In this document: piece by piece, positions 17,953-25,790 of the stretch
Numbering within the stretch: position 1 is the stretch's first letter
How the letters are laid out: each line of letters opens with the position of its first letter
DNA from: Spartobacteria bacterium
GTDB taxonomy: Bacteria; Verrucomicrobiota; Verrucomicrobiia; Chthoniobacterales; Chthoniobacteraceae
Length of the DNA: 64,000 bases
Direction: 5' to 3'
NCBI GenBank assembly: GCA_021324825.1
Contig: JAJPII010000016.1
Location: forward strand, 124,001 to 188,000
Translations under genes and position numbers: made by a program
The notes under the pieces: generated by a model
Seen by the model: the letters and a program-made list of their open reading frames with translations, nothing else
Told to the model about the DNA's origin: nothing
Database searches by the model: none

Positions 17953-18261
17953 GGTTCCGGTCAGCGATTGTTCGAGTTCGGCGATGACCTCATCGAGCCA
18001 TTGGCGCATAGGGACGCCCCGAAATCTTTCCGGACTATAGTAGCAGTCAATTTCCAGCATCGCTCGGTTGAGGTCCGGCCCTTGAAATTCCGCAATAATT
18101 TGGCGAAGATCATGTAATGCGCCAGCCCGGGTTCGTGGGCTGGCATACTTTATATATTCAGCCACGGCTTCTTCGGGTTCATCAAAGTCACAGTGCCAGT
18201 CCGGGTTGAAGTAACAGCCAAGGAACTGGTTGGCATGCTCAAACCGCTCTCTAGTTTTCAT
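17947..18261 (-). CDS. CdiI-type immunity protein, 104 aa
   Basis: A small acidic soluble protein whose segment FLGCYFNPDWHCDFDEPEEAV matches the signature of contact-dependent growth inhibition immunity proteins of the CdiI_2-like group. The rest (RAMLEIDCYYSPERFRGVPMRQWLDEVI) has the helical character usual in that group. Such proteins bind and neutralise the C-terminal toxin domain of their cognate effector. The cognate toxin is probably represented by the truncated RNase A-like frame directly upstream (18285-18575). The local G+C content is clearly lower than in the surrounding genes, a sign of horizontal acquisition. Confidence 0.7.
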   Translation of the reverse strand: MKTRERFEHANQFLGCYFNPDWHCDFDEPEEAVAEYIKYASPRTRAGALHDLRQIIAEFQGPDLNRAMLEIDCYYSPERFRGVPMRQWLDEVIAELEQSLTGTS

Positions 18262-18284
18262 CAGATATTCGGAGGTTGAATTGT

Positions 18285-18575
18285 TTAGCGAAGCATTGGA
18301 AATCCAGTTTGGATATAGTAACCAGCAGGGGAATTCAGATCAGATCTCAGAAAAAAAGCGGAGGACGAGGTGGAAACGGATACACCCTCTTTTGTGACGA
18401 TTTTTCCAACGGACCTGTTTAAATTACCGTGGATTAATAGAGTTCGGTCCTCACCAGCCTCCAACCACTTTGTGATCTGCCCGGCATTGGCTTTGATGGC
18501 CTGCGCCGCTGCTGTTTCGGCGGTGACTTGGTCGACGAAAGACGACACCAGACCGGGGGCTGACGGGTCGGTCAT
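18285..18575 (-). pseudogene. Truncated RNase A-like (CdiA-CT type) toxin tip
   Basis: The 96-aa frame matches the C-terminal half of bacterial RNase A-like toxin domains: SSFVDQVTAETAAAQAIKAN, a short ITKWLEAGEDRTLLIHGN region, VGKIV and the terminal NSPAGYYIQTGFP. The N-terminal part that carries the first catalytic His (usually within a GGHTxxxHVGK-like segment) is missing: only ILKGHSTSRA precedes the first ATG before an in-frame TGA. Because the effector body and the first His are absent it is probably a displaced toxin tip. It is followed by a CdiI-like immunity gene and preceded by the SUKH gene. Confidence 0.66.
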
Positions 18576-18598
18576 CGCCCTAGAAGTGGAATGGCCTT

Positions 18599-19063
18599 TT
18601 AGTATTCAGGCTTAAAATTGGGATCTATCCACGCTCTCTTAACCTGCCCCGGTTTTAGTTTGATTTCGTCGATATCGAATTTTTCGAGCATGGTCAGAAA
18701 ATCATCGAAAGAATTGGCCACTTTTGGATCCGCTTCGTCCACCTCATGGTCCCAGAAGTGGATGGTTCCGTCTGCAGGATTCAAGTATATATAATCCCCT
18801 CCTTCGGCTTCGGCAAATGGCAGCATGTTTTTAGGAAAGCCCTCAATGGCATTGCAACAACGAATGATGTCAGCCGCTGGGATGAACTGCCGAACATTGG
18901 CGCTTGTTCGCTCGTCGATTTTAAAAATGTTCTCTTCCGGCTCCGCGCCGTCATGTTGATTCAGGAAAGCCTTATAGCTTTTCGGGAGTTCTCCAAATCG
19001 GATCTCCAGAGCTTTCAACGCTGCAGAGGGCCTTGAAGGGGTTATCGGGATAATTACGCTCAT
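18599..19063 (-). CDS. SMI1/KNR4 (SUKH) family immunity protein, 154 aa
   Basis: The product has the SUKH pattern: ALEIRFGELPKSYKAFLNQHDG near the N-terminus, FPKNMLPFAEAEGGDYIYLN in the middle, then HFWDHEVDE and a C-terminal NSFDDFLTML helix. SUKH proteins neutralise a wide range of nuclease toxins in polymorphic toxin systems. The start overlaps the stop of the WHH-toxin gene by four bases (ATGA), the typical arrangement of a toxin with its cognate immunity gene. The region is A+T-rich relative to neighbours. A cytoplasmic location is expected since there is no signal peptide. Confidence 0.88.
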   Translation of the reverse strand: MSVIIPITPSRPSAALKALEIRFGELPKSYKAFLNQHDGAEPEENIFKIDERTSANVRQFIPAADIIRCCNAIEGFPKNMLPFAEAEGGDYIYLNPADGTIHFWDHEVDEADPKVANSFDDFLTMLEKFDIDEIKLKPGQVKRAWIDPNFKPEY

Positions 19064-20394
19064 TTGTCAAATCCTCCATTGCGGATAATAGCCGCCCCTC
19101 CAGTGTGCTTCACTTCGTCATGAATGTCTATAGGGACTAACTGCATTGTTTCGCCATCCTCCACGTGATGCCAAACGTAACCTTTTGGCGTCTTTTGCAA
19201 TCCGACGGCTTTATTGGCAAGCTTGGAATCGATCCCCTTGTTGCCAGTGAGACCATCCACCTCAACCTCCGCAAGTGCGTGGTCGCTGAAATCGGGGAAG
19301 CCTTGAAGCGTGAACTCAACTCCAGCCGGATGCATCTTTCCCGCATACTTGCTATTTATGGGGCGGCGGCCATTGATCGTAGGGATTTGGGTAGCAGGCG
19401 GCCCCATCGCTTTCTCATCGTAGGCGCTCCTTTCTTCTGCGTCCGAAGCTTGATCAAAGGGGCTTTTAGCCGTGATGCTTCCCGCGTCCCCGGACATCCC
19501 CCCTTCAAACTCCTCCAGAACTCCGCCCAACAGCATCATTGCCATCGAGTCAACAAAATCGAGGTCGTCCTTTTGGGAGCGGATATATGGGTGTTGCAGT
19601 TTCAACCAATTCAGCGTGGCTTGATCGTTGAATTTCTCCGCGTAGTAAGCGGCGATGTGGTTCAACTCCGGGTTATTGATCCCGTATTGCTTCAGCATCA
19701 GCGGGCGGTAATCGTCCTCCTTGCCGTGTTCCAGGATGTATGCCCGCCGCTGCATCTCTTCCGCCACTTGTCGCGCTTCTTCCGCTGCCGCGTAATGGCG
19801 TTGATATTCCCTGTCCGCCCAGGGCTGGGGTCCCCTCCCGAGGTCCTCCTCCGCGGCTTTCTCCAGACAACGCTGCGCCAGGAGCGCAAGCTTCTTTGCC
19901 TGCGCGGTTCTTTGCGCCTGGCGCTCTGTTCCTCCGGGGTCTCCGGAGGTCCATCGGCCCCCGCCCGGCTGACCCGCGGGCATGCGCGGTTCATCGGGAT
20001 TATATCCCGCATTGGCGAACGAATCGTCGGTAATGATCTCGATGGCCGCCGCCGCCGGTGCAAAGATCAGCTCGATCGTTTTTTGGCGCGGCGATTTCTC
20101 ATTGGAAATGTCGGCCCGTGCTTGCGGCCATAGGGGGAAGCTTGGACCGATTAAATCCACCTCACGCCCCGCCTCTTCCGCGCCGCGCTCGTTCGCAAAG
20201 TCTAAGTTATAGTTGCCCGCCGCCGTTGGTTCCTTCGTTGTCGTCATTGGCTCATGCTTTCTACTCGCTTCGCTTTCCGCCGAATTAGCCCTGTTCCTCT
20301 TGTTCTCTTCAACTTTAACACGGAAGCTCTCGCTATCCCAGGGTTCCGTTGGCTCCATTGGCTCCATTGGGGAAAATTTCATCGGCGGCTGCAC
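19060..20394 (-). CDS. Polymorphic toxin with C-terminal WHH nuclease domain
   Basis: The last 40 residues carry the WHH motif of HNH/EndoVII-superfamily toxins (GYVWHHVEDGETMQLVP at about 405-421, then IDIHDEVKHTGG), predicted to bind a metal and cut DNA or RNA. Residues about 130-150 contain the linker NPDEPRMPAGQPGGGRWTSG, seen in other effectors. The rest is charged and helical. No signal peptide, RHS, haemagglutinin or T6SS marker domain is visible, so the export route is unknown. The frame opens at GTG 20394; ATG 20247 (MTTTKEPT) is an alternative start that removes an odd MEPMEPTEP low-complexity leader. The immunity gene follows directly with an ATGA overlap. Confidence 0.78.
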   Translation of the reverse strand: MQPPMKFSPMEPMEPTEPWDSESFRVKVEENKRNRANSAESEASRKHEPMTTTKEPTAAGNYNLDFANERGAEEAGREVDLIGPSFPLWPQARADISNEKSPRQKTIELIFAPAAAAIEIITDDSFANAGYNPDEPRMPAGQPGGGRWTSGDPGGTERQAQRTAQAKKLALLAQRCLEKAAEEDLGRGPQPWADREYQRHYAAAEEARQVAEEMQRRAYILEHGKEDDYRPLMLKQYGINNPELNHIAAYYAEKFNDQATLNWLKLQHPYIRSQKDDLDFVDSMAMMLLGGVLEEFEGGMSGDAGSITAKSPFDQASDAEERSAYDEKAMGPPATQIPTINGRRPINSKYAGKMHPAGVEFTLQGFPDFSDHALAEVEVDGLTGNKGIDSKLANKAVGLQKTPKGYVWHHVEDGETMQLVPIDIHDEVKHTGGAAIIRNGGFDK

Positions 20395-20459
20395 GCCCGC
20401 CTATCCCAGGATTTGCGGGTGCATTCGGCGCGACCAGTCGAGCCCGCGTCGGAAGCGCC

Positions 20460-22976
20460 TTATCGGGACGTTGTCGATAGTGCCGGCGTTTCCTGGATTC
20501 GCGCCGCAGAGCGGTCGAAATGCGAGCGGAAGGTTTTCTCCAAACCGGGGTCGTCCATGATGATCATGTCGGTGTCGTGCGCGCGGTTTCCGTCGTTCTC
20601 CCAGATTTCGTTCCACCAGCAGAAGCCCGCGACATGCGGCCAGCGGTTCGCAAAAATGTCCGCGAGCGCGGCGTCCGCCCACGCGGCGGCGGGCAGGGCG
20701 CTGTTCCCCGCCGTGCAGCCGAATTCTGAGACGAGGATCGGCTTGGACGGATCGAGCGCCGTCAGCCGCGCATAGACGCCGTCCATTTGCCCGCGGAAGC
20801 CGGGCAGGTCTTCGCGCTCGCCCGGCGTGCGCGCGCCGTAGTCGCTCACTCCGATCCAGTCGATATAGGCGCCGCCGGGGTAGTAAGCCTCCAGCCGGTT
20901 GGAGTCCGTCTCCGGGTCGTCGCTGTTGTTGACGTGCCAGACCCAGGTGATGTTGTCCGCGCCCCGCCCGCGCATCAGCGTGATGATCCGCCGGTACGCC
21001 TCCGCGAATTTCCCGGGATCGCCGCTCCAGGGGAACCACCGGCAGTTGCATTCCACGCCCCATTCCACGAGGAGCGGGCCTCCGAAGTTCCGCGCGGCGT
21101 CCGCCCATTTGCGGAAGGCGCCGTCGAATTTCCCCGCCGCGATGGCGGAAACGGTGTAATGCCTCTCGGGCTTGAATTCCTCCGCGCGCGACCAGGTCAT
21201 CAGGCGGATGTAGGGGACTTTGCCGAGAGCGCGAATCCAGCGGCAGGTTTTCAAGGGGAAATCCTCTCCTTCAAACCACTGCTGGGAGAAATAGATGTAA
21301 GCGGCTTTTTTGCCCACCGCCGCTTCGTATCGGGCTGTGTCCTCCGGCGTTACATTGTATTCGAGCGCCTCGTGCCCGTGCGCGGGGCGTCCGTCGTAGA
21401 AGAAGCCGTTGTAGAGTTTCCCCCCGGGCGGCGGGGAGAGCTTTTCGGCCGCGCCGGAATGAAAAGGAAGCGCGAGAAGCAGGATCGGGATCAGCATCTT
21501 TGCGAACGCCTCCTTTATCAACTGCGCGTAAGTTTCGGAGGGCCGGTCTCCGAGCTGGTCCTCCACGAGGCGGTCGGCGCCCTTGGTGTAATCGATCGCG
21601 TAGAGGCCGAAGCGCGGCGTCAAGGAACCCCATTCGTAGTTGTCGAAGAGCGACCAATGGAGGTATCCCACGAGGGGGATGCCGTCGTTGACGATCTTCA
21701 CGACCTCGTGGACGTGCAGGCGCAGGAATTGGCTGCGCTTCAAGTTATCCGCCCGGCGCGAAGCTTTGTTGTCGGCCCGCCGTCGCAGCGCCATGCCGTT
21801 TTCCGCGATCAGAACCGGCCGGTTGAAATCGCGCGAATAGCAGCCGCAAAAGAAATGCAGGCCGCGCGGGAGGACGCGCCAATCCCACCATTTGCTGGTG
21901 ATGGTGTTCATGATCCAGGAGTGGAACGACTTGTTTTTAAACTCGTGATCCCACAACGCCGGGAGCCGGAAGGCGTGGGCGGCGAACGGGTCGTAGTAAT
22001 CCAGCCCGATGTAATCGAAGAGCCGCGCACGCGGGGAATCGTAGATCGCCGAGAGCGCGGGTTCGAAGGCTTTGCAAGTGAACCGGCGGCAGCCGATCCA
22101 GTTGCTGATCCGTTTTACCAAGTCGCCGAAATAGTAGGGGATGTCCTTGCGCAACGGGATTCGCGCGGCGCGGAAGGCGTCCTCGAATTCGCGGTGCTTG
22201 GCGAATATGTATTCTTTGACACGATGCCGCGGGATGCCGCGTTCCGCGACGCTCACCAGATCCAGGAGCACCTTGTCCGACCAATAGAGATCGCTGCAAT
22301 AGTTGTTGAACGTAACCAGGGGCGCGGCCCAGCCTTCCGCTTCGTAGAGGTCGTGAAGCGTGTTGTAGGCGAGCACGTGCCCGGCAAGAAGGCCATTATA
22401 AGCGCCGATGACGGAGGCGAACCCGAGGCGGCGCCTGGAGGGGAACTGGTTTCCGAGGTACGTGTTGAGCACCAGCATGTTCGGCTCATTGATCGTGATG
22501 AAGTAACGCAGGGGCGCGGCGAGCCGCCGGTTGAGATGCGCCGCCGCCTTCTTCACATAAGCGGCGAACAGCCTGGGCGTTTCCGCGTCGAACCACGGGT
22601 CCGGCCCGAGCCACGCCGGGTGGACGAAGTGATGCAGCGTCACGACCGGTTCCATCCCGTGCGCGCGGCATGCGGCCAGCATCTGCGCGTAATGGTCGAG
22701 CGCCGCATGGTCGAAGGGCGGGGGCTGCCCGCGTTCGTTTAAAGTTGTCGGCTGCACGCGGCTCCATTCGACGCCGAGGCGGAATGCGTTGAAGCCCAGT
22801 TCGCGACAGCGGGCGAAGTCTTCCTCGTAGCGCGTCCAGAACTCCGCCGCCGCGCCTGTTTTCACCACGTCTCCCTTTGCCTCGGCGGTCGCCCAGTTCG
22901 TCTGCGGCTGGCCCGCGCCGTTGTAGCCGCCTTCGGATTGGTAGGCCGAAGTCGCCGCGCCCCACAGGAAGTTCAT
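20460..22976 (-). CDS. GH1 beta-glycosidase fused in frame to a GH26-like glycosidase, 838 aa
   Basis: Residues 1-480 are a GH1 enzyme with acid/base Glu164 (ITINEPN) and nucleophile Glu392 (VLIAENGM). Residues 494-838 resemble GH26 mannanase-like enzymes, with a candidate acid/base Glu642 (WGVECNCRWFPWSG) and nucleophile Glu751 (PILVSEFG). Between them is MLIPILLLALPFHSGAAEKL, which looks like a complete signal peptide. On the minus strand AAGGAGG lies 11 bases before that internal ATG (21497). The GH26 part may therefore also, or mainly, be made as a separate exported protein. The start overlaps the stop of the upstream glycosyltransferase gene by four bases. Confidence 0.85.
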   Translation of the reverse strand: MNFLWGAATSAYQSEGGYNGAGQPQTNWATAEAKGDVVKTGAAAEFWTRYEEDFARCRELGFNAFRLGVEWSRVQPTTLNERGQPPPFDHAALDHYAQMLAACRAHGMEPVVTLHHFVHPAWLGPDPWFDAETPRLFAAYVKKAAAHLNRRLAAPLRYFITINEPNMLVLNTYLGNQFPSRRRLGFASVIGAYNGLLAGHVLAYNTLHDLYEAEGWAAPLVTFNNYCSDLYWSDKVLLDLVSVAERGIPRHRVKEYIFAKHREFEDAFRAARIPLRKDIPYYFGDLVKRISNWIGCRRFTCKAFEPALSAIYDSPRARLFDYIGLDYYDPFAAHAFRLPALWDHEFKNKSFHSWIMNTITSKWWDWRVLPRGLHFFCGCYSRDFNRPVLIAENGMALRRRADNKASRRADNLKRSQFLRLHVHEVVKIVNDGIPLVGYLHWSLFDNYEWGSLTPRFGLYAIDYTKGADRLVEDQLGDRPSETYAQLIKEAFAKMLIPILLLALPFHSGAAEKLSPPPGGKLYNGFFYDGRPAHGHEALEYNVTPEDTARYEAAVGKKAAYIYFSQQWFEGEDFPLKTCRWIRALGKVPYIRLMTWSRAEEFKPERHYTVSAIAAGKFDGAFRKWADAARNFGGPLLVEWGVECNCRWFPWSGDPGKFAEAYRRIITLMRGRGADNITWVWHVNNSDDPETDSNRLEAYYPGGAYIDWIGVSDYGARTPGEREDLPGFRGQMDGVYARLTALDPSKPILVSEFGCTAGNSALPAAAWADAALADIFANRWPHVAGFCWWNEIWENDGNRAHDTDMIIMDDPGLEKTFRSHFDRSAARIQETPALSTTSR

Positions 22977-24160
22977 GCCCCCGCTGCCGCGCTGGCGATG
23001 GCGGCGCGTTCTTCGGCGTTGATCTTCAAGGGCGGCAGGTCGTCGCCGATGAGCGTCTGGACGACCGTCCTCGCCGCATCGGGCCGCGCGAGCGCCAGGG
23101 CGCGCCGGCGCATGGCCGCAAGGCGCTCCGGTTCATCGAGCAGGCGGTCGATCTTGAAGGGGATCGTCGTCATCTCGTTGCATTTGATCGCCACGCCGTC
23201 TTCGAGCAGGTGGTCGCTGTTCCTCTCCTCCTGGCCGGGGATGGGGGAGACGATCGCCATCGGCAATCCGCACGCAAGCGCTTCCGCCGTCGTCAGCCCG
23301 CCCGGTTTGCCGATGAAGAGGTCCGCGGACTTCATCAACTCGTGCATTTTGTCCGTGTAACCCAGGACGCGGAAATGCGCGGACCCGCTTCCCGCGATGG
23401 CCTCGGCCCGGTTCCGCAATTCTTCATCGCGCCCGCAGACGACGAGCGCCTGTGTTTCGTTTCGCAGATGCGCCAGCCGTTGCAGGATGAATTCCGCCGG
23501 GCCCACACCCAGCGCGCCCGCGGAAAGGAGAAGCGTCCTCTTTTCCGGGTCGAGGCCGTGGGCGGACAGCACGGCGCGGCGGTCGACCGGCTCGCTGAAA
23601 ACGGGGTCGATGGGTATGCCGGAGACGGTTATCCGCTCGCCGGGCAGGCCGAGCGTTTCAAGGTGCGCCCTGGTCTCCTCTATCGCGACGAAGTAGCGGT
23701 GGAACGTGCGCGAGAGCCACATCGCGTGGAAATCGAAATCCGTCACCACGATGGAAAGGTGCGCCTGCAGGTTGCGCGTCCGGATCAGGTGCGAGATGAG
23801 CCCCGCGGGCATGAAGTGGGTGCAGACCGTGATGTGCGGGTCGAACCGGCGGATGAATTTCACGAGCGGCCCGGTGTTCAGGCGGTCGAGCCGCAGCCGC
23901 ATCGCGTCGGTCTTCCACGGTTCGTCGCTCGTCTTGTACCACCAGCCTAGAAATTCCGGGGCCGAGCGGACGAAGGTCGTGTAGAGCTTCGAATAGAAAT
24001 CGCGGAAAAGCTTGTTGGTGTATTTCAGCGCGTCCTCGTGGACGACCTCCTCGACGCGGCCATCCCGGGCGAAGGTCTTCGCCAGCGCCTCGGCGGCGCG
24101 CGTGTGGCCCGTGCCCGCGCTCGTCGAAATGATGAGGACGCGTTTCCTCGCTTCAATCAT
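22973..24160 (-). CDS. MGDG-synthase/MurG-like glycosyltransferase, 395 aa
   Basis: A GT-B-fold protein of the GT28 group. The N-terminal half has the MGDG-synthase pattern (RVLIISTSAGTGHTRAAEALA, then HFMPAGLISHLI and VVTDFDFHAMWL) and the C-terminal half has the donor-binding region (LLLSAGALGVGP, FIGKPGGLTTAEALACGLPM). Family members transfer glucose or galactose from UDP-sugars to diacylglycerol, or act on other lipid carriers, at the inner face of the membrane. It is part of an operon with the 51-aa lipoprotein upstream (8-bp overlap) and the GH1-GH26 gene downstream (4-bp overlap). The exact acceptor is not determinable from sequence. Confidence 0.87.
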   Translation of the reverse strand: MIEARKRVLIISTSAGTGHTRAAEALAKTFARDGRVEEVVHEDALKYTNKLFRDFYSKLYTTFVRSAPEFLGWWYKTSDEPWKTDAMRLRLDRLNTGPLVKFIRRFDPHITVCTHFMPAGLISHLIRTRNLQAHLSIVVTDFDFHAMWLSRTFHRYFVAIEETRAHLETLGLPGERITVSGIPIDPVFSEPVDRRAVLSAHGLDPEKRTLLLSAGALGVGPAEFILQRLAHLRNETQALVVCGRDEELRNRAEAIAGSGSAHFRVLGYTDKMHELMKSADLFIGKPGGLTTAEALACGLPMAIVSPIPGQEERNSDHLLEDGVAIKCNEMTTIPFKIDRLLDEPERLAAMRRRALALARPDAARTVVQTLIGDDLPPLKINAEERAAIASAAAGA

Positions 24161-24308
24161 CCCAAAAAAAGGAACGGTAGAACTCGCGCTCCTCGTGATC
24201 GACCTTCGGGTGAAGCCAGCCGCGTTCGTAAAATTCGCGATCGTCGGGATCGGAGGCGCAGCCGTTCAACAGCAAAAGCAGCGGCAGGAGGGCGAGCAGG
24301 CGTTTCAT
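24153..24308 (-). CDS. Small lipoprotein, 51 aa
   Basis: Found by direct translation of the minus strand from the ATG at 24308. The product has a classical lipoprotein signal: MKRLLALLPLLLLLNGC, with the lipobox Leu-Asn-Gly-Cys (Cys17), followed by a short acidic and aromatic mature part (REFYERGWLHPKVDHEE and ending FFWDD). After acylation only 35 residues would remain. Its stop overlaps the glycosyltransferase start by eight bases, which supports expression. No family is recognised. It could be a membrane-tethered accessory of the neighbouring transferase, which is speculation. Confidence 0.72.
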   Translation of the reverse strand: MKRLLALLPLLLLLNGCASDPDDREFYERGWLHPKVDHEEREFYRSFFWDD

Positions 24309-24358
24309 CGTTTGGAAAAAGGACAATCACCGTTTCGCCCCCCGTTTGCAACCGAAGA

Positions 24359-25222
24359 TCAGCCCGCCGCCCGCAACCACGCCGCCAGCACGATGGCGGG
24401 CGGAAGCCAGACGAGAAAACGGATGTTCCTCCGCGGGGCGAACGCGCCTAGTCCGCACCCGGCTGTGAATCCCCAGAAATGCGCCATGAAATCGGTGTGT
24501 TCGCCTTCCGTGCCGAGATACGCCAGCAGGGACGCGCCCGCGCCCAGCGGCAGGATCATCTCCCATAGCCGGACGCGGCGCGGGCCGGAGAGCACGTTGA
24601 CCGCCTGGCGGGCCGTAAGCATGCCGAGCGCACCGAAGACGGCGGTCGAAGCGCCGATGGAGACGCGCGGCTCGGGATTGTAGAACCACGCGTTGGCGAG
24701 GTTGCCGAGCGCCCCGCTCAGGAGAATGCCCGTCCAGGTCACGCCCGTCCCGAGCATCGGCAGCAGGAACGCCGAGAAAAGCAGACCGGCGGCAAGGTTG
24801 GCGGCGAGGTGCGGCAGATCGGCGTGGAGCGTCAGCGCGGTGACGGTCCGCCACCATTGGCCCCGCTTCAGGATGTCCTGGGGCGAAGCGCCGCCGCGTT
24901 CGATCCACCACTCCGGCGCGCGTTGCTGCAAGAGGAAGAAGAGCGTCATCATCCACGCGAAAACGAAGAGCGAGAGAGGACGGACCTTGCCGTTTTCAAC
25001 GACGGTCGGAACCCGGCGATTTTCGAGTTCAAACTTTTCGAGTTCCTTGCCGACCGCTTCCAGACGCCGTCGTTCCACACACAGGACAAACTGCGAACCG
25101 TCCCGGAAAAGCCAGCAGCCGAGCCCCATCGCCAGGACGACGAGAGCGCGGTCATTGGCTTCGCGGCGGCGTCCGTACCGGCCGGCTTCCGCCAGCGCGG
25201 GGTTGTCGGGAAGTTCGGGCAT
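24359..25222 (-). CDS. Rhomboid-family intramembrane serine protease
   Basis: The start is placed at ATG 25222 (MPELPDNPALAEAG); the longer frame has an Arg/Ser-rich out-of-character leader. The 287-aa product has a soluble N-terminal part followed by about six membrane helices. The rhomboid hallmarks are present: WWRTVTALTLHADLPHLAAN in the first loop, catalytic Ser in GASTAVFGALG (GxSxxxFG) and catalytic His in AHFWGFTAGCGLG (HxxGxxxG). Rhomboids cleave membrane proteins near the bilayer. The substrate is unknown. The gene is divergent from the response regulator across only 32 bp. Confidence 0.9.
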   Translation of the reverse strand: MPELPDNPALAEAGRYGRRREANDRALVVLAMGLGCWLFRDGSQFVLCVERRRLEAVGKELEKFELENRRVPTVVENGKVRPLSLFVFAWMMTLFFLLQQRAPEWWIERGGASPQDILKRGQWWRTVTALTLHADLPHLAANLAAGLLFSAFLLPMLGTGVTWTGILLSGALGNLANAWFYNPEPRVSIGASTAVFGALGMLTARQAVNVLSGPRRVRLWEMILPLGAGASLLAYLGTEGEHTDFMAHFWGFTAGCGLGAFAPRRNIRFLVWLPPAIVLAAWLRAAG

Positions 25223-25254
25223 TTGGAACGGGATATGCTTTAAACCCACGCCCA

Positions 25255-25626
25255 ATGAACAGCAAACGGAAGATATTGATCGTCGATGACAACCCGATGA
25301 TCGCGAAGATGGTGAGGGTCTGGCTGGAAAGGACCGGCTTCTACAAGACGCGCGAGCAGACCGACCCGCTCCACGCCCTCGAGACCGCACGCCATTTCAA
25401 ACCCGACCTCGTTTTGCTGGATGTCGATATGCCGGGTATGGACGGCGGCAAAGTGGGCGACGCCATCCGGCGCGACCCGGAGTTGGGAGGGACGCCGATC
25501 CTGTTCCTGACCGCGTTCATCGCCCGCGCGGAAAGCCTCGCGGGAGGGCGGAAATTCATCCCCAAACCGGTTTCACCGGCGGAATTGATTGAGAGCGTCG
25601 AAGAGGCGCTGGCCGTCTGCCACTAG
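25255..25626 (+). CDS. Single-domain response regulator (CheY-like), 123 aa
   Basis: A stand-alone receiver domain: acidic pocket DD in ILIVDDNPM, phosphoacceptor Asp in LVLLDVDMPGMDG, conserved Thr in LFLTAF and Lys in KFIPKPVSP. There is no output domain, so it acts by protein interaction or phosphotransfer. No histidine kinase gene is in the neighbourhood. The TAG stop codon coincides with the left end of palindromic element B. Confidence 0.93.
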   Translation: MNSKRKILIVDDNPMIAKMVRVWLERTGFYKTREQTDPLHALETARHFKPDLVLLDVDMPGMDGGKVGDAIRRDPELGGTPILFLTAFIARAESLAGGRKFIPKPVSPAELIESVEEALAVCH

Positions 25627-25783
25627 GGCGCCTCATGCGCTTTTGGCCCCTGGGCGATGTCGTTGCCGTTGCCGCCTGGAGCGGGAAGGCAACGACCAAG
25701 CGCCAGACCGTTCCAGGTCTCTAGGCGGCTGGCACAGCCGCCCTCTACAACCCAGGAGCGGGCGAAGTGCGTGACACGCTCTA
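25624..25783. repeat. Dispersed palindromic element, copy B (about 160 bp)
   Basis: The largest copy. Outer ends TAGGGCGCCTCATGCGC and (right end) GTGCGTGACACGCTCTA form imperfect inverted repeats bounded by TA on both sides. Inside are a GTCGTTGCCGTTGCCGCC module with a partner GGCAACGAC, a CCAGACCGTTCCAGG-type segment and the hairpin AGGCGGCTG-GCA-CAGCCGCC followed by CTACAAC. The left TAG is the stop codon of the response regulator gene; the right end lies 7 bp from the stop of the convergent Sel1 gene. Confidence 0.85.
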
Positions 25784-25790
25784 AACTAAG

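Noticed and set aside
20787-22742. 651-codon plus-strand open frame opposite the GH1-GH26 gene
   Set aside because: GH1 and GH26 active-site motifs are on the minus strand; the plus translation looks like antisense.
24359-25390. Longer rhomboid start at 25390
   Set aside because: It would add an Arg/Ser-rich stretch overlapping the divergent response regulator gene; ATG 25222 is more natural.
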